From NCBI GenBank assembly GCA_937923145.1, contig CALAJT010000014.1:1-62969 (forward strand): 62,969 nt of DNA, written 5' to 3'. The translations under genes and the position numbers were made by a program. Position 1 is the stretch's first letter, and each line of letters starts with the position of its first letter. This DNA is from an uncultured Rubritalea sp. (lineage in GTDB: Bacteria > Verrucomicrobiota > Verrucomicrobiia > Verrucomicrobiales > Akkermansiaceae). Shown piece by piece: positions 36,447 through 46,159 of the stretch. The notes beneath the pieces are model-generated. The model saw only the letters and a program-made list of their open reading frames with translations, was not told the DNA's origin and did no database searches.

Positions 36447-37377
36447 TTATCTCCTTTCAAAGACACAGCGTTTTGATGCAACAAGTAAATTTCCTGAAAA
36501 GGCTTACGATGTTTTCATCAGTGTATATAATACTAGTGAGCGAGTTACCGCTGCATTCAATCAGGTTAATGCACGTCGTAAAATTTGGATCGTTTTGCCT
36601 GAATATGGGGTTGCAGGAGAAGGACTAGATGGTGAGATTTTTGTTGGAGGAGGTTTTAGTGAAGATGAAGTGATTGGTGAGATTTTAAAGCAATTAAACT
36701 TAACTCCATCATTGCGTGTTTGCATAGATTCTACAGGTTTTTTAAGACCACATCTCCTGTATAGTTTAGCTTGGCTGAATTATCATAGTATTCGTAAATA
36801 TTTCATACTCTATACTAATCCAATATCTTATAAAAAAGGATCCGAAACAATTTTTTCTGAAGGGGGAAGTGCCAAGGAAGTAAGACAGATATACGGATAT
36901 GAAGGAATACATAGCAGTGATACAAATAAAGAATTTTTAATTGTAGGATGTGGATATGATGCTAACAGAGTAATCGAAGTAAATAAAGATAAAGCCAGAT
37001 CTAGAAAAGTTAAAATGTTTTCATTTCCTCCTCTTCGACCTCATATGTATCAAGAAAGTCGCATAAGAATTCAAGCATGTGATGATTCATTTGGAGATCC
37101 TTTTGGTACTATTTTTTCACCAGCTGAAGATCCTTTTGCAACAGCTGATGCTCTAAGTAGATTTTATAATAGTTATAAAAATAAAATTAGTAATTTGTAT
37201 TTAAGTCCATTATCAACCAAAGCTCAAGTTGTAGGTTTCGGTATTTTTTACTTGAACGAATGCCAAGGGAAAGCTGTTAGTATTATTTACCCCTTTGTTA
37301 ATGCATACAACCCTGATACCAGTGATGGCGTATCAAATTTTTGGGAGTATCACGTTAATTTAGACCTTTATATTTGA
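36433..37377 (+). CDS. Unknown alpha/beta protein, last gene of the defence-like operon
   Basis: 314 residues. An alternating strand-helix N-terminus contains YDVFISVYNTSERVTAAF and RRKIWIVLPEYG; a second half is YLIFILYTNPISYKK-like (YFILYTNPISYKKG), FLIVGCGYDANRVIEV and FGDPFGTIFSPAEDPFATAD. The Rossmann-like pattern suggests a nucleotide or ligand-binding protein. I recognise no family. It overlaps the ATPase by 14 bp, so it is part of the same system and could be effector or sensor. It ends in TGA (37375-37377), so the operon is standard-code. Confidence 0.55.
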   Translation: MNFSNYLLSKTQRFDATSKFPEKAYDVFISVYNTSERVTAAFNQVNARRKIWIVLPEYGVAGEGLDGEIFVGGGFSEDEVIGEILKQLNLTPSLRVCIDSTGFLRPHLLYSLAWLNYHSIRKYFILYTNPISYKKGSETIFSEGGSAKEVRQIYGYEGIHSSDTNKEFLIVGCGYDANRVIEVNKDKARSRKVKMFSFPPLRPHMYQESRIRIQACDDSFGDPFGTIFSPAEDPFATADALSRFYNSYKNKISNLYLSPLSTKAQVVGFGIFYLNECQGKAVSIIYPFVNAYNPDTSDGVSNFWEYHVNLDLYI

Positions 37378-37385
37378 TGGTTCAT

Positions 37386-37413
37386 TTTTCACATAACAAT
37401 CATTATGTGAAAA
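37386..37413 (+). terminator. Hairpin after the defence-like operon
   Basis: TTTTCACATAA (37386-37396) pairs perfectly with TTATGTGAAAA (37403-37413) across a 6-nt loop; TATTTTAAAA follows. Symmetric enough to work on both strands. Confidence 0.7.
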
Positions 37414-37455
37414 TATTTTAAAATCTCAGAGTTACTTCCCTATCTTGTGGTTCGT

Positions 37456-37490
37456 GCAAATTTAAAACATGATTTTAAATTTGCGTTTTT
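37456..37490 (+). terminator. Second terminator before the DUF4143 ATPase gene
   Basis: GCAAATTTAAAA (37456-37467) pairs perfectly with TTTTAAATTTGC (37473-37484) over a 5-nt loop, followed by GTTTTTC. Confidence 0.8.
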
Positions 37491-37523
37491 CTTGCTAGTG
37501 GGTAATCTTGGTGAAAATAAATT

Positions 37524-38651
37524 ATGATTACACGTAAATCCGCTAAGAATCAGGTTCAGCAAGCTCTCGATTGGAGCCGTGCCGTGGCACTCGTGGGGCC
37601 TCGTCAATGTGGGAAAACAACTTTGGCTAGAGAATTTGTGGCTTTTGACTCTCCAAATTATTTTGATCTTGAGGATGATGCTGACCTTGCTCGCTTATCG
37701 AATCCATCTTTTGCCTTGAGCAAATTAGAAGGACTTGTGGTCATTGATGAGGTGCAGAGACGACCAGATCTCTTCCCTTCTCTGCGGGTTCAAATTGATC
37801 GACCTGATAATAAGGCTCAATTCTTGATATTGGGCAGTGCTTCACCTGAGTTATTAAGACAGTCATCTGAGACTTTGGCAGGAAGAATTGCTACCATTGA
37901 AATGGATGGTTTTTCATTATCAGAATTAGGTGAAAAACACCTAGATCAATTATGGACACGAGGGGGATATCCTTTGTCTTTTCTTTCTGATTCAGATGAG
38001 CAGAGCTTATTTTGGAGAAAGAACTTCACAAGAGATTTTGTTGAGCGTGATTTAGGTCAGCTAGGTTTTCAAATCCCGCCTGAAGCAATGGGTAGGCTGT
38101 GGAAAATGGTAGCACACTATCATGGTCAAAATATAAATGCTTCTGAGCTTTCACGATCCCTAGAAATGAGCAGCCCGACAGTGAAGCGTTATCTCGATAT
38201 TCTTTCTGGTGCGTTTATGCTGCGACAGCTTCAGCCTTGGTTCGAGAATATTAAAAAACGTCAGGTCAAGACACCTAAGATTTATTATAGGGATACGGGG
38301 CTTCTCCATCATCAGTTGGGGATTAAAACTCATCATGATCTTATGGGGCATCCCACAGTGGGAGCAAGCTGGGAAGGATTTGTGATAGAACAAGCGATTA
38401 AGTTCTATCAGCCCGATGAAGTGTATTTTTGGTCAACGCAAAGTGATGCAGAACTTGATTTACTCATTTTTAAGGACGGAAAACGGATCGGATTAGAGTG
38501 CAAGTTTACAGGAGCTCCTAAGGTGACAAAGTCTATGAGAACTGCATGTGAAATTCTCAAACTCGATGAACTAAAAGTTGTCCATACTGGGAATAAATCG
38601 TATTTTCTCGATGAGGGAATAGAAGCCATTAACCTTTCAAGCCTATTATGA
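37524..38651 (+). CDS. AAA_14/DUF4143 ATPase
   Basis: 375 residues. Walker A is VALVGPRQCGKTTLAREF and Walker B is LVVIDEVQRRPDLFPSLR, followed by FLILGSASPELLRQSSETLAG and MDGFSLSELG. The C-terminal DUF4143 has a winged helix (ELSRSLEMSSPTVKRYLDIL) and a restriction-like region FWSTQSDAELDLLIFKDGKRIGLECKF (about 307-333) with Asp, Glu and Lys. The family is widespread and its function is not established. It ends in TGA (38649-38651), again standard code. The next reading frame starts within this stop (ATGA overlap). Confidence 0.88.
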   Translation: MITRKSAKNQVQQALDWSRAVALVGPRQCGKTTLAREFVAFDSPNYFDLEDDADLARLSNPSFALSKLEGLVVIDEVQRRPDLFPSLRVQIDRPDNKAQFLILGSASPELLRQSSETLAGRIATIEMDGFSLSELGEKHLDQLWTRGGYPLSFLSDSDEQSLFWRKNFTRDFVERDLGQLGFQIPPEAMGRLWKMVAHYHGQNINASELSRSLEMSSPTVKRYLDILSGAFMLRQLQPWFENIKKRQVKTPKIYYRDTGLLHHQLGIKTHHDLMGHPTVGASWEGFVIEQAIKFYQPDEVYFWSTQSDAELDLLIFKDGKRIGLECKFTGAPKVTKSMRTACEILKLDELKVVHTGNKSYFLDEGIEAINLSSLL

Positions 38652-39029
38652 ATGAATCATTTGACCCGTTAGGCTACGACTTCGTATTGCTTCCCAAGTT
38701 AAAGCAACAGACTCTGGATTTTTACGAACTTAAGAATCATTCAGGAGCTGATGGAATCCAATGACTTCTCTCGAGTTAATGTTTATCTTTGCAAGGATGG
38801 CAACTGGGTGCATATTTGGTATGGAGTAGTAGATTCTATAGGGATGGATATATTTTTTGAGAAAAATGGTGTCGATTTTGAACATCATGAAGAACGTCTT
38901 TTTAGAGGGTATATCATAACAAAAGACGAGGCGAATGTAATCTTGCCTGCACTAGATTATAGGAAATTTCCACCTATGAAATATTATATTGATGATAAGG
39001 GGAAACTGAAGAGTGAAAATCTCACATAA
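38648..39029 (+). pseudogene. Frameshifted hypothetical gene coupled to the DUF4143 ATPase
   Basis: A frame from ATG 38648, overlapping the ATPase stop as ATGA, encodes NESFDPLGYDFVLLPKLKQQ and then DFYELKNHSGADGI; it stops at TGA 38762. The open frame from 38751 encodes MESNDFSRVNVYLCKDGNWV and then HIWYGVVD to TAA 39027-39029. Skipping one base near 38759 joins them smoothly (GADGI-NDFSRVNVYL). Reading TGA as Gly does not help, because TAA follows. So this is a +1 frameshifted gene, a sequencing error, or two ORFs. No family recognised. Confidence 0.5.
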
Positions 39030-39035
39030 ATTCAC

Positions 39036-39066
39036 ATAATCTCACATGCTTCTCGTGTGAGATTAT
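39036..39066. terminator. Bidirectional terminator between convergent genes
   Basis: ATAATCTCACA (39036-39046) pairs with TGTGAGATTAT (39056-39066), a perfect 11-bp stem with a 9-nt loop and a T-rich tail on the plus strand. It overlaps the stop codon of the minus-strand RHH gene. Confidence 0.8.
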
Positions 39067-39419
39067 TTCTTTGGCCATTTAATCCCCTGTTTCAGTGAGT
39101 ATTCTTTGATCGCACGATAGAGAAATTCGTTTTTCCCTTTTATTTTACGCTCGAAAAAATAGCGGTCTATTTCTTCATTGAGTGATTCTGGGAGTTCAAG
39201 ACGGACTCGAACATAAGACTCTTTCACAGATTTGAGAGAAGCTGGTCAAGGTGTTGGATGATCTTTTGCGGGAGTAGGTATATGTTTAAGTTTGGTTTCC
39301 GGGATAAGCTGTTCTCGCTTGTCTGTCTTGGCAGCTTCTTTGACGAGAGGCTTATGTTTCCTGTGAGTTTTGCCATGAGTAGATTGATTATATAATAATG
39401 GAACGTGGTGATATGGAGT
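39063..39419 (-). CDS. RHH-type DNA-binding partition protein (ParG-like), recoded, start undecided
   Basis: The open frame below the parA TAG ends at TAA 39063-39065 and contains one TGA (39246-39248) within HPTP-G-PASLKSVKESYV. The C-terminus VRVRLELPESLNEEIDRYFF, then NEFLYRAIKEYSLKQG, is a ribbon-helix-helix domain. The N-terminus is a basic Lys/Thr/Pro-rich arm. No ATG, GTG or TTG lies in frame after the parA stop. The one nearby ATG (about 39376) is in another frame, so a frameshift or an unusual start is possible. Pairing with ParA suggests it binds the centromere-like repeats. Confidence 0.6.
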
Positions 39420-39998
39420 CTATATTCCTAGATGCTTGTAGAGATCCAGGAATTGCGCTCGAATGTCTTTGAGTGCATAGCGTGTGAGTCATCCTCGCTT
39501 GTATTTCTCCTCAATGGATTCTGGGATGAATAGCATTTCAGCGACAAATTTAGAGTTTCGTATATGAAAGACAGGGTATCCGCTCTCCCCTGAGATAAGG
39601 TCTTTGATTTCTTCATATTCAGCGACTTTCATTGAGTTCGCTACTATGACGATATTTTTGTTGAGCTTCTCGACTTGTTTAATACCTCTCAGAGCTCGTT
39701 TAAGCTCTTCTACTCCGTAGATAGTGGGAATGATCACCCAATCAGCTCTCTGGATCGCCTGCTTGACCACAGGCTCATCAATTCCCGCTTTCCCATCGAA
39801 GACGACTCACATATCAGCAGGAATGTCTGGAAGTTCGTCATCGTTACGAAGCTTGATGACTCTCTCTTCAGGAAGAAATTCATCCACGGAACTATCTATG
39901 TCATTAGTGATAATGCCGAATCCTTTTTCGTATGCAATAGCATGAGAAATGGTGGACTTCCCTTGTGATCCTTTTGTCCCGACAACTGTGATTAACAT
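39420..39998 (-). CDS. parA: ParA-like partition ATPase, intact only with TGA = Gly
   Basis: 192 residues from ATG 39998 to TAG 39420-39422, with TGAs at 39807-39809 and 39489-39491. MLITVVGTKGSQGKSTISHA is the deviant Walker A motif of ParA/MinD ATPases (KGxxGKST with two Lys). IPADM-G-VVFDGKAGID is the Walker B region, and ADWVIIPTIYGVEELKRAL follows. The short length is typical of plasmid ParA/ParF types that work with a small RHH partner, which is encoded directly downstream. In the standard code the gene falls into three pieces. Confidence 0.82.
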
Positions 39999-40000
39999 AG

Positions 40001-40251
40001 GAACGTGGTTACGTGGTAATATTGGAACGTTGTGTTTAGGTGTCTTCGATTCTTTAATACATAGTGTCGTCGAAACCTAGTGTTTTGTGAACGTAGTGTC
40101 TTCGTATCGTGGAAACAAGGACACTATAGAACATGGTGACATTAAAACCTCGTAACTACGAAACGTGGTGTTGTTCATTCAATAGAACGCTGTAGCGAAG
40201 ATACATTAATACCTAGAGACAACGTGTCTAGGTAACCTTGGAACGAGGTAA
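40001..40251 (+). repeat. Centromere-like degenerate repeat region upstream of parA
   Basis: About twelve degenerate copies of gAACgtGGTg-like motifs occur in 250 bp, for instance at 40002, 40010, 40025, 40073, 40089, 40130, 40159, 40184, 40219 and 40240. Another copy lies at 39401 inside the RHH frame. Iterated short sites in front of parA are the usual operator and centromere (parS/parC/parH) for RHH partner proteins. Boundaries and consensus are approximate. Confidence 0.6.
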
Positions 40252-40330
40252 TTATATTCATTTTTTATGATGAGCAAATTTTTTGTTCGAAGAAAGTGGT
40301 AGTATAGATCAGATGATCGTAGATTTATGT

Positions 40331-40378
40331 CATTTTGTCTCATCCTGAGTCATTATTTCTTACTAAAGTGACAAAATG
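40331..40378. promoter_or_regulatory. Inverted repeat upstream of groES, possible activator site
   Basis: CATTTTGTC (40331-40339) and GACAAAATG (40370-40378) are perfect 9-bp arms about 30 bp apart. They lie roughly 85-130 bp upstream of a sigma-54-like promoter, where enhancer-binding proteins bind. Confidence 0.5.
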
Positions 40379-40460
40379 TCTAGCTGTCAATTTGCTGGTG
40401 ACTCAGGCTGTAAATTCGCAAAGTATTGATAAACAATGATCTATAATTTTTTTTGAAGGA

Positions 40461-40476
40461 TGGCATGATTTGTGCA
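40461..40476 (+). promoter_or_regulatory. Sigma-54-type promoter of groES/groEL
   Basis: TGGCATG-ATTT-GTGCA fits the -24/-12 consensus TGGCAYR-N4-TTGCW except for one base, with correct GG and GC spacing. It lies about 60 bp before groES. I see no CIRCE element. If correct, this groESL is not under classical heat-shock control. Confidence 0.5.
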
Positions 40477-40538
40477 TATTTTGAGTCTGATTGTGAAGGT
40501 ATCACAGTCAGTAATACAAACGTAAAATTAAGAATACT

Positions 40539-40829
40539 ATGACTAATATTAAACCATTAGGTCAACGCGTTCTGCTGAAGCGTGTTGAACCAGAAACAAC
40601 TAGTGAGGGAGGGATTATCCTCGTTGAATCTGCTCAAGAAAAGCCGCAAGAGGCTATTGTAATAGCCTTAGGCTTGGGAGCAAAAAATGAGGATGGCTCT
40701 GAGTTTAAATTCTCTGTGTCGGTTGATGACAGGGTGGTTTTACCAAAATATGGTGGGACGGAAATTAAAATAAGTGGAGAGGATCACCTCATTGTTACAG
40801 AGGGTGAGATTCTAGGTATCGTTGCATAA
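40539..40829 (+). CDS. groES: Co-chaperonin GroES
   Basis: 96 residues. IKPLGQRVLLKRVEPETTSEGGIILVESAQE-type start (residues about 4-34) contains the mobile loop; VVLPKYGGTEIKISGEDHLI and EGEILGIV end it. It caps the GroEL cavity. It is followed by groEL after 31 bp. That it is carried inside an integrated element is unusual. Confidence 0.96.
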   Translation: MTNIKPLGQRVLLKRVEPETTSEGGIILVESAQEKPQEAIVIALGLGAKNEDGSEFKFSVSVDDRVVLPKYGGTEIKISGEDHLIVTEGEILGIVA

Positions 40830-40845
40830 CTTACTAAAAATATAA

Positions 40846-42492
<1,647 letters not shown>

Positions 42493-42671
42493 TCATAATG
42501 CTTCAAAAGTTCTTAGGGTATGATGATCAATGCTTTATGCTCTAAGAGCTTCTTATAAAGAAAAATTTTACGCAAAAAGACAAAAGTGGCGGATGGTGTC
42601 GCTAGTTAGTGTGATTGCTAATTAGGTAAAAAGCATTTCTTGAGAAAAGAACTATAAACGATTAACTAAAG

Positions 42672-43394
42672 ATGATTGAAGTCACTGATCTGACCAAAAA
42701 ATTCGGAAGTAAACATGCTGTGGACAGCCTATCGTTCACTGTTGAAAAAGGGGAGGTATTAGGATTCCTAGGACCGAATGGTGCGGGGAAATCTACTACT
42801 ATGAGGATGATTACGGGATTTGTCTCGCCTTCTGCGGGAACGATTCGTGTCTGTGGTTATGATGTTAGTAAAGATCCTGAAGCGGTGAAAACTAAGATAG
42901 GTTATTTGCCAGAGTCGGCTCCATTATATCCAGATATGACCGTTTTGAGCTTTTTGAAGTTCTGTGCAAGTATCAGGGGGATCAAGGGGCAGCCGCAAAA
43001 GGATGCTGTGGAGAAAGTGATTGAGACATGCTTCCTTCATAAGGTGACGCATCAATCTATAGATACTTTGTCTAAGGGGTATCAACATAGAACATGCTTG
43101 GCTCAGGCTTTATTACACGATCCAGAGGTCTTAATTTTAGACGAACCTACAGATGGACTTGACCCTAATCAAAAGCATGAGGTGAGGAAGTTGATTAGAG
43201 AATTAGGGAAAACAAAATCTGTTCTATTTTCAACTCATATTCTTGAGGAGGTGGATGCTGCATGTTCTAGAGTAGTCATCGTCGATCAAGGGAAGATGAT
43301 AAAGGAGGGAACACCTGAGAAACTTTTGGCAGAGTCAGGGTGTTCAGATTTACATACATTATTTAGAGAAATAACCACTACTGAAACTTATTAG
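42672..43394 (+). CDS. ABC transporter ATP-binding protein (GldA-like)
   Basis: 240 residues. Walker A GPNGAGKST, Walker B VLILDEPTDGLD and a degenerate signature LSKGYQHRT. With the ABC-2 permease and the GldG-like protein it forms the GldA/F/G-type complex, known from gliding motility in Bacteroidetes but widespread in other phyla, including Verrucomicrobiota. It is the first gene of a long same-strand run with short gaps. Confidence 0.9.
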   Translation: MIEVTDLTKKFGSKHAVDSLSFTVEKGEVLGFLGPNGAGKSTTMRMITGFVSPSAGTIRVCGYDVSKDPEAVKTKIGYLPESAPLYPDMTVLSFLKFCASIRGIKGQPQKDAVEKVIETCFLHKVTHQSIDTLSKGYQHRTCLAQALLHDPEVLILDEPTDGLDPNQKHEVRKLIRELGKTKSVLFSTHILEEVDAACSRVVIVDQGKMIKEGTPEKLLAESGCSDLHTLFREITTTETY

Positions 43395-43398
43395 AACC

Positions 43399-44154
43399 AT
43401 GAAAATATCGTATCTTCGTTGCACTGGTGCTGTTGAGGTATTTAAACGCGAATTGATTAGTTTTTTTACTCAGATCACAGCTTACGCACTCATTGTTGTC
43501 TTCCTACTTCTCTCGTTAGGATTTTGTTTTTCCTTTGGTCATTTTATGGAAATAGGTGACGCAAGCTTGGAGTTTTCTTTCTTTCGCTGGCTACCATGGT
43601 TCTTTATGTTTCTGGTGCCGGCTGTGGGAATGCGCTTATGGTCTGATGAATACCGCAACGGCACTATAGAATTGATCGGGACAATGCCGATTCCTACTCA
43701 CTCTATCATCATTGGGAAATATTGCGCTGCGCTGGCAGTATGGGGAGTAGCATTAGCTCTGACCTTTCCTATCTGGATAGTGGTGAATTATCTTGGTGAA
43801 CCAGATAATAGCCTGATTCTAGCGAGCTACCTTACCAGTTTCCTGGTTTGTGCTTGTTTTCTTGCTGTGACCTCTCTGGTCTCGGCATTTACTCGGGATC
43901 AGGTGGTGAGCTTGGTTGTCGCTGTTTTCCTTTGTGCTTGTATGACGTTAGCAGGATACGAGCCTATTTTACGTTCTTTTAGAACGGTTTTCCCAGACTG
44001 GTTGACTGAGGTTATTGCTTCAGCCACGGTCGATGAGCATTTTCGCTCAGGTATACGAGGGCATCTTCGTATCCATGATCTCGTCTGGTTTGTTAGTATT
44101 ATAGTAAGTTGCTTGATTGGAACTAGTGCCGTTCTCAAAGCAAAAAGAACCTAA
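43399..44154 (+). CDS. ABC-2 type permease (GldF-like)
   Basis: 251 residues with six hydrophobic segments (about 24-46, 57-77, 105-125, 135-157, 166-184 and 226-245) and the ABC-2 motif EYRNGTIELIGTMPI after the second segment. The 4-bp gap to the ATPase gene indicates one complex. The exported substrate is unknown. Confidence 0.88.
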   Translation: MKISYLRCTGAVEVFKRELISFFTQITAYALIVVFLLLSLGFCFSFGHFMEIGDASLEFSFFRWLPWFFMFLVPAVGMRLWSDEYRNGTIELIGTMPIPTHSIIIGKYCAALAVWGVALALTFPIWIVVNYLGEPDNSLILASYLTSFLVCACFLAVTSLVSAFTRDQVVSLVVAVFLCACMTLAGYEPILRSFRTVFPDWLTEVIASATVDEHFRSGIRGHLRIHDLVWFVSIIVSCLIGTSAVLKAKRT

Positions 44155-44181
44155 ATAAATCAATTATAACTATTATAAATT

Positions 44182-46131
44182 ATGACAAAAATAAGTCCTA
44201 CGCTACGTGCTATTTTGGGAATTATAGCACTTCTTGTTATTGTAATATCTGCTAGTTGGCTCACTCGGCTTACGGTTTTTGGCAACTCGGGTATCGATCT
44301 AACAGAACATAAAATACACACTCTTACTGATGGAACGAGAAAGATTCTTGAGGAGTTAGACTCAGCGACTCCTGTAACAGTGAGATTTTATGCCACACGG
44401 GAAAGTCCGCTTTTATCACGTGAGCAGAAACTCTTCATAGGCAAAGTGGATGCTCTTCTGAAGAAGTATGAATCCTTAGCAGGAGGATCTCTGAATGTTG
44501 AATATCTAGACCCTCAGCCTGATACGGAAGAGGAGGATTCTGCTAGATTAGATGGTATTCAGGGGCAACGTGTCACACTCGATAATCAAGAAGAGAATCT
44601 TTATTTAGGTATCGCTGTGACGTGCTTAGATCAGAAGGCTCAAGTTGCTTCTCTTTCTCCTAGCAAAGAGACCATGTTAGAGTATGAACTTTCTAAATCG
44701 ATTGCCGAAGTGTCTCGCATTGATAAACCATTGGTCGGTCTTATTAGTGGTTTACCTCTGAAATCTAATCCTGCTGCAATGCGTGGTCAGAGACCTCAAG
44801 AGCCATGGATTATTTATCAGGCTTTAGCGAAGTCATTTGAAATAAAAGATCTAGGCAGCAGTCCTGAGAAGATTGATTCAAAAATCACGAGTTTGCTGGT
44901 GTTACATCCGCAGAATATCAGCAAAGAAACCGAATACGCCATAGATCAGTATTTATTACAGGGAGGAACGGTGATAGCTTGCTTAGATCCACATTGCTAT
45001 GCCGCCAATTCAGGTTTTGGTGGCACAAGTAGCTCTGATTTGCCAAATCTATTGAAAGCTTGGAAGGTCAGTTATGACTCATCAAAGGTCTTATTTGATC
45101 ATAAATACCGCACTGCCTTGCAGGGAGGTATCACTTCTCCAGTATTCCTGAGCTTGAATAGAGACTCTATTGTAAATGAGAAAGAGATTGTCACCGAAGG
45201 ACTGAATGACTTGGTGATGGTGATGACTGGTAGTTTCAGAGGAGGGAGTAAGGATCTGGAGGTAGAACGCCTTATTAGCTCATCGAAGCAGTCAGGTCTC
45301 ATGGATTCCATAGAAGCTGCTGATATTAGAGGCAGTGCTCGCAGAGTGCTCAATCAGCCAACAGATGGTGGAGTCCATACATTGGCGATGCGACTCAAAG
45401 GGAACTTTAAAACAGCTTTTCCAGATGGTAATCCTAAGAACGGGGAAAAGAAAACAGAAGATAAGGAGGATGAAAAAGATATCAGCTCTGAAGAAGCCGA
45501 TCCAGAAATGGCTAAGAAAGAAATATCCGCTGAAAATGATGGGGAGAAAGAGATTCATTTGAAGGAATCGAGTGGCAAAGGATCTGTTATTCTCATTGCA
45601 GATGCAGATTTTATTGCCAATCCATTTTCCTATCGCATGTCTAACATCATGGGAATGCAGATGGTCGAGCCTGTTAATGGGAACTCCTCCTTGTTTCTCA
45701 ATATTGTTGATCAGACCTTAGGTTCTAAGCATCTGATTGGAGCACGGGGTAGAGTGTCAACACGTCGTCCGTTCACGGTAGTAGAGGAGATGGAGTCTGA
45801 ATTTGAGCGAAATGTGGGTGAGAAAATCGCTGAAATCGAACTGAAACAGTCTCAAACAATCAGTAAGATACGTCAGCTTGAGTCACAAAGGACTGAATCA
45901 GGAAGTTTCTCATTAAGTAAAGATTCAGCAAAAGAAATTGAAAAACTTAACGCAGAACAGGTCTCATACGCCAAAGAAATTAGAACCATGCAGAAAGGGC
46001 TAAAAAGTCAAAAAAGTAGCCTCGCAGGTAAAATGATTCAGGTTACGATTATTCCTATTATTAGTCTGGTAGTTCTCACAGGAGTCGTTGTGTGGAGTAT
46101 TCGTAAACGTCGCTCAGCTGCTAAAGTATAA
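44182..46131 (+). CDS. GldG-like ABC auxiliary protein
   Basis: 649 residues with a transmembrane segment at each end (about 10-30 and 622-642). The large extracytoplasmic part begins with DLTEHKIHTLTDGTRKILEEL and contains PVTVRFYATRESPL and a VGLISGLPL segment, matching the GldG/DUF4350-type domain. A Lys/Glu-rich insert lies at about 420-455 and a coiled coil at about 540-615. It works with the ATPase and permease encoded upstream. Confidence 0.85.
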   Translation: MTKISPTLRAILGIIALLVIVISASWLTRLTVFGNSGIDLTEHKIHTLTDGTRKILEELDSATPVTVRFYATRESPLLSREQKLFIGKVDALLKKYESLAGGSLNVEYLDPQPDTEEEDSARLDGIQGQRVTLDNQEENLYLGIAVTCLDQKAQVASLSPSKETMLEYELSKSIAEVSRIDKPLVGLISGLPLKSNPAAMRGQRPQEPWIIYQALAKSFEIKDLGSSPEKIDSKITSLLVLHPQNISKETEYAIDQYLLQGGTVIACLDPHCYAANSGFGGTSSSDLPNLLKAWKVSYDSSKVLFDHKYRTALQGGITSPVFLSLNRDSIVNEKEIVTEGLNDLVMVMTGSFRGGSKDLEVERLISSSKQSGLMDSIEAADIRGSARRVLNQPTDGGVHTLAMRLKGNFKTAFPDGNPKNGEKKTEDKEDEKDISSEEADPEMAKKEISAENDGEKEIHLKESSGKGSVILIADADFIANPFSYRMSNIMGMQMVEPVNGNSSLFLNIVDQTLGSKHLIGARGRVSTRRPFTVVEEMESEFERNVGEKIAEIELKQSQTISKIRQLESQRTESGSFSLSKDSAKEIEKLNAEQVSYAKEIRTMQKGLKSQKSSLAGKMIQVTIIPIISLVVLTGVVVWSIRKRRSAAKV

Positions 46132-46159
46132 CTCTAAACACTAAATAAAATAATTAATT

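Noticed and set aside
40001..40251. CRISPR or tandem repeat array
   Set aside because: The units are too degenerate and irregularly spaced. The position next to parA points to a partition site.
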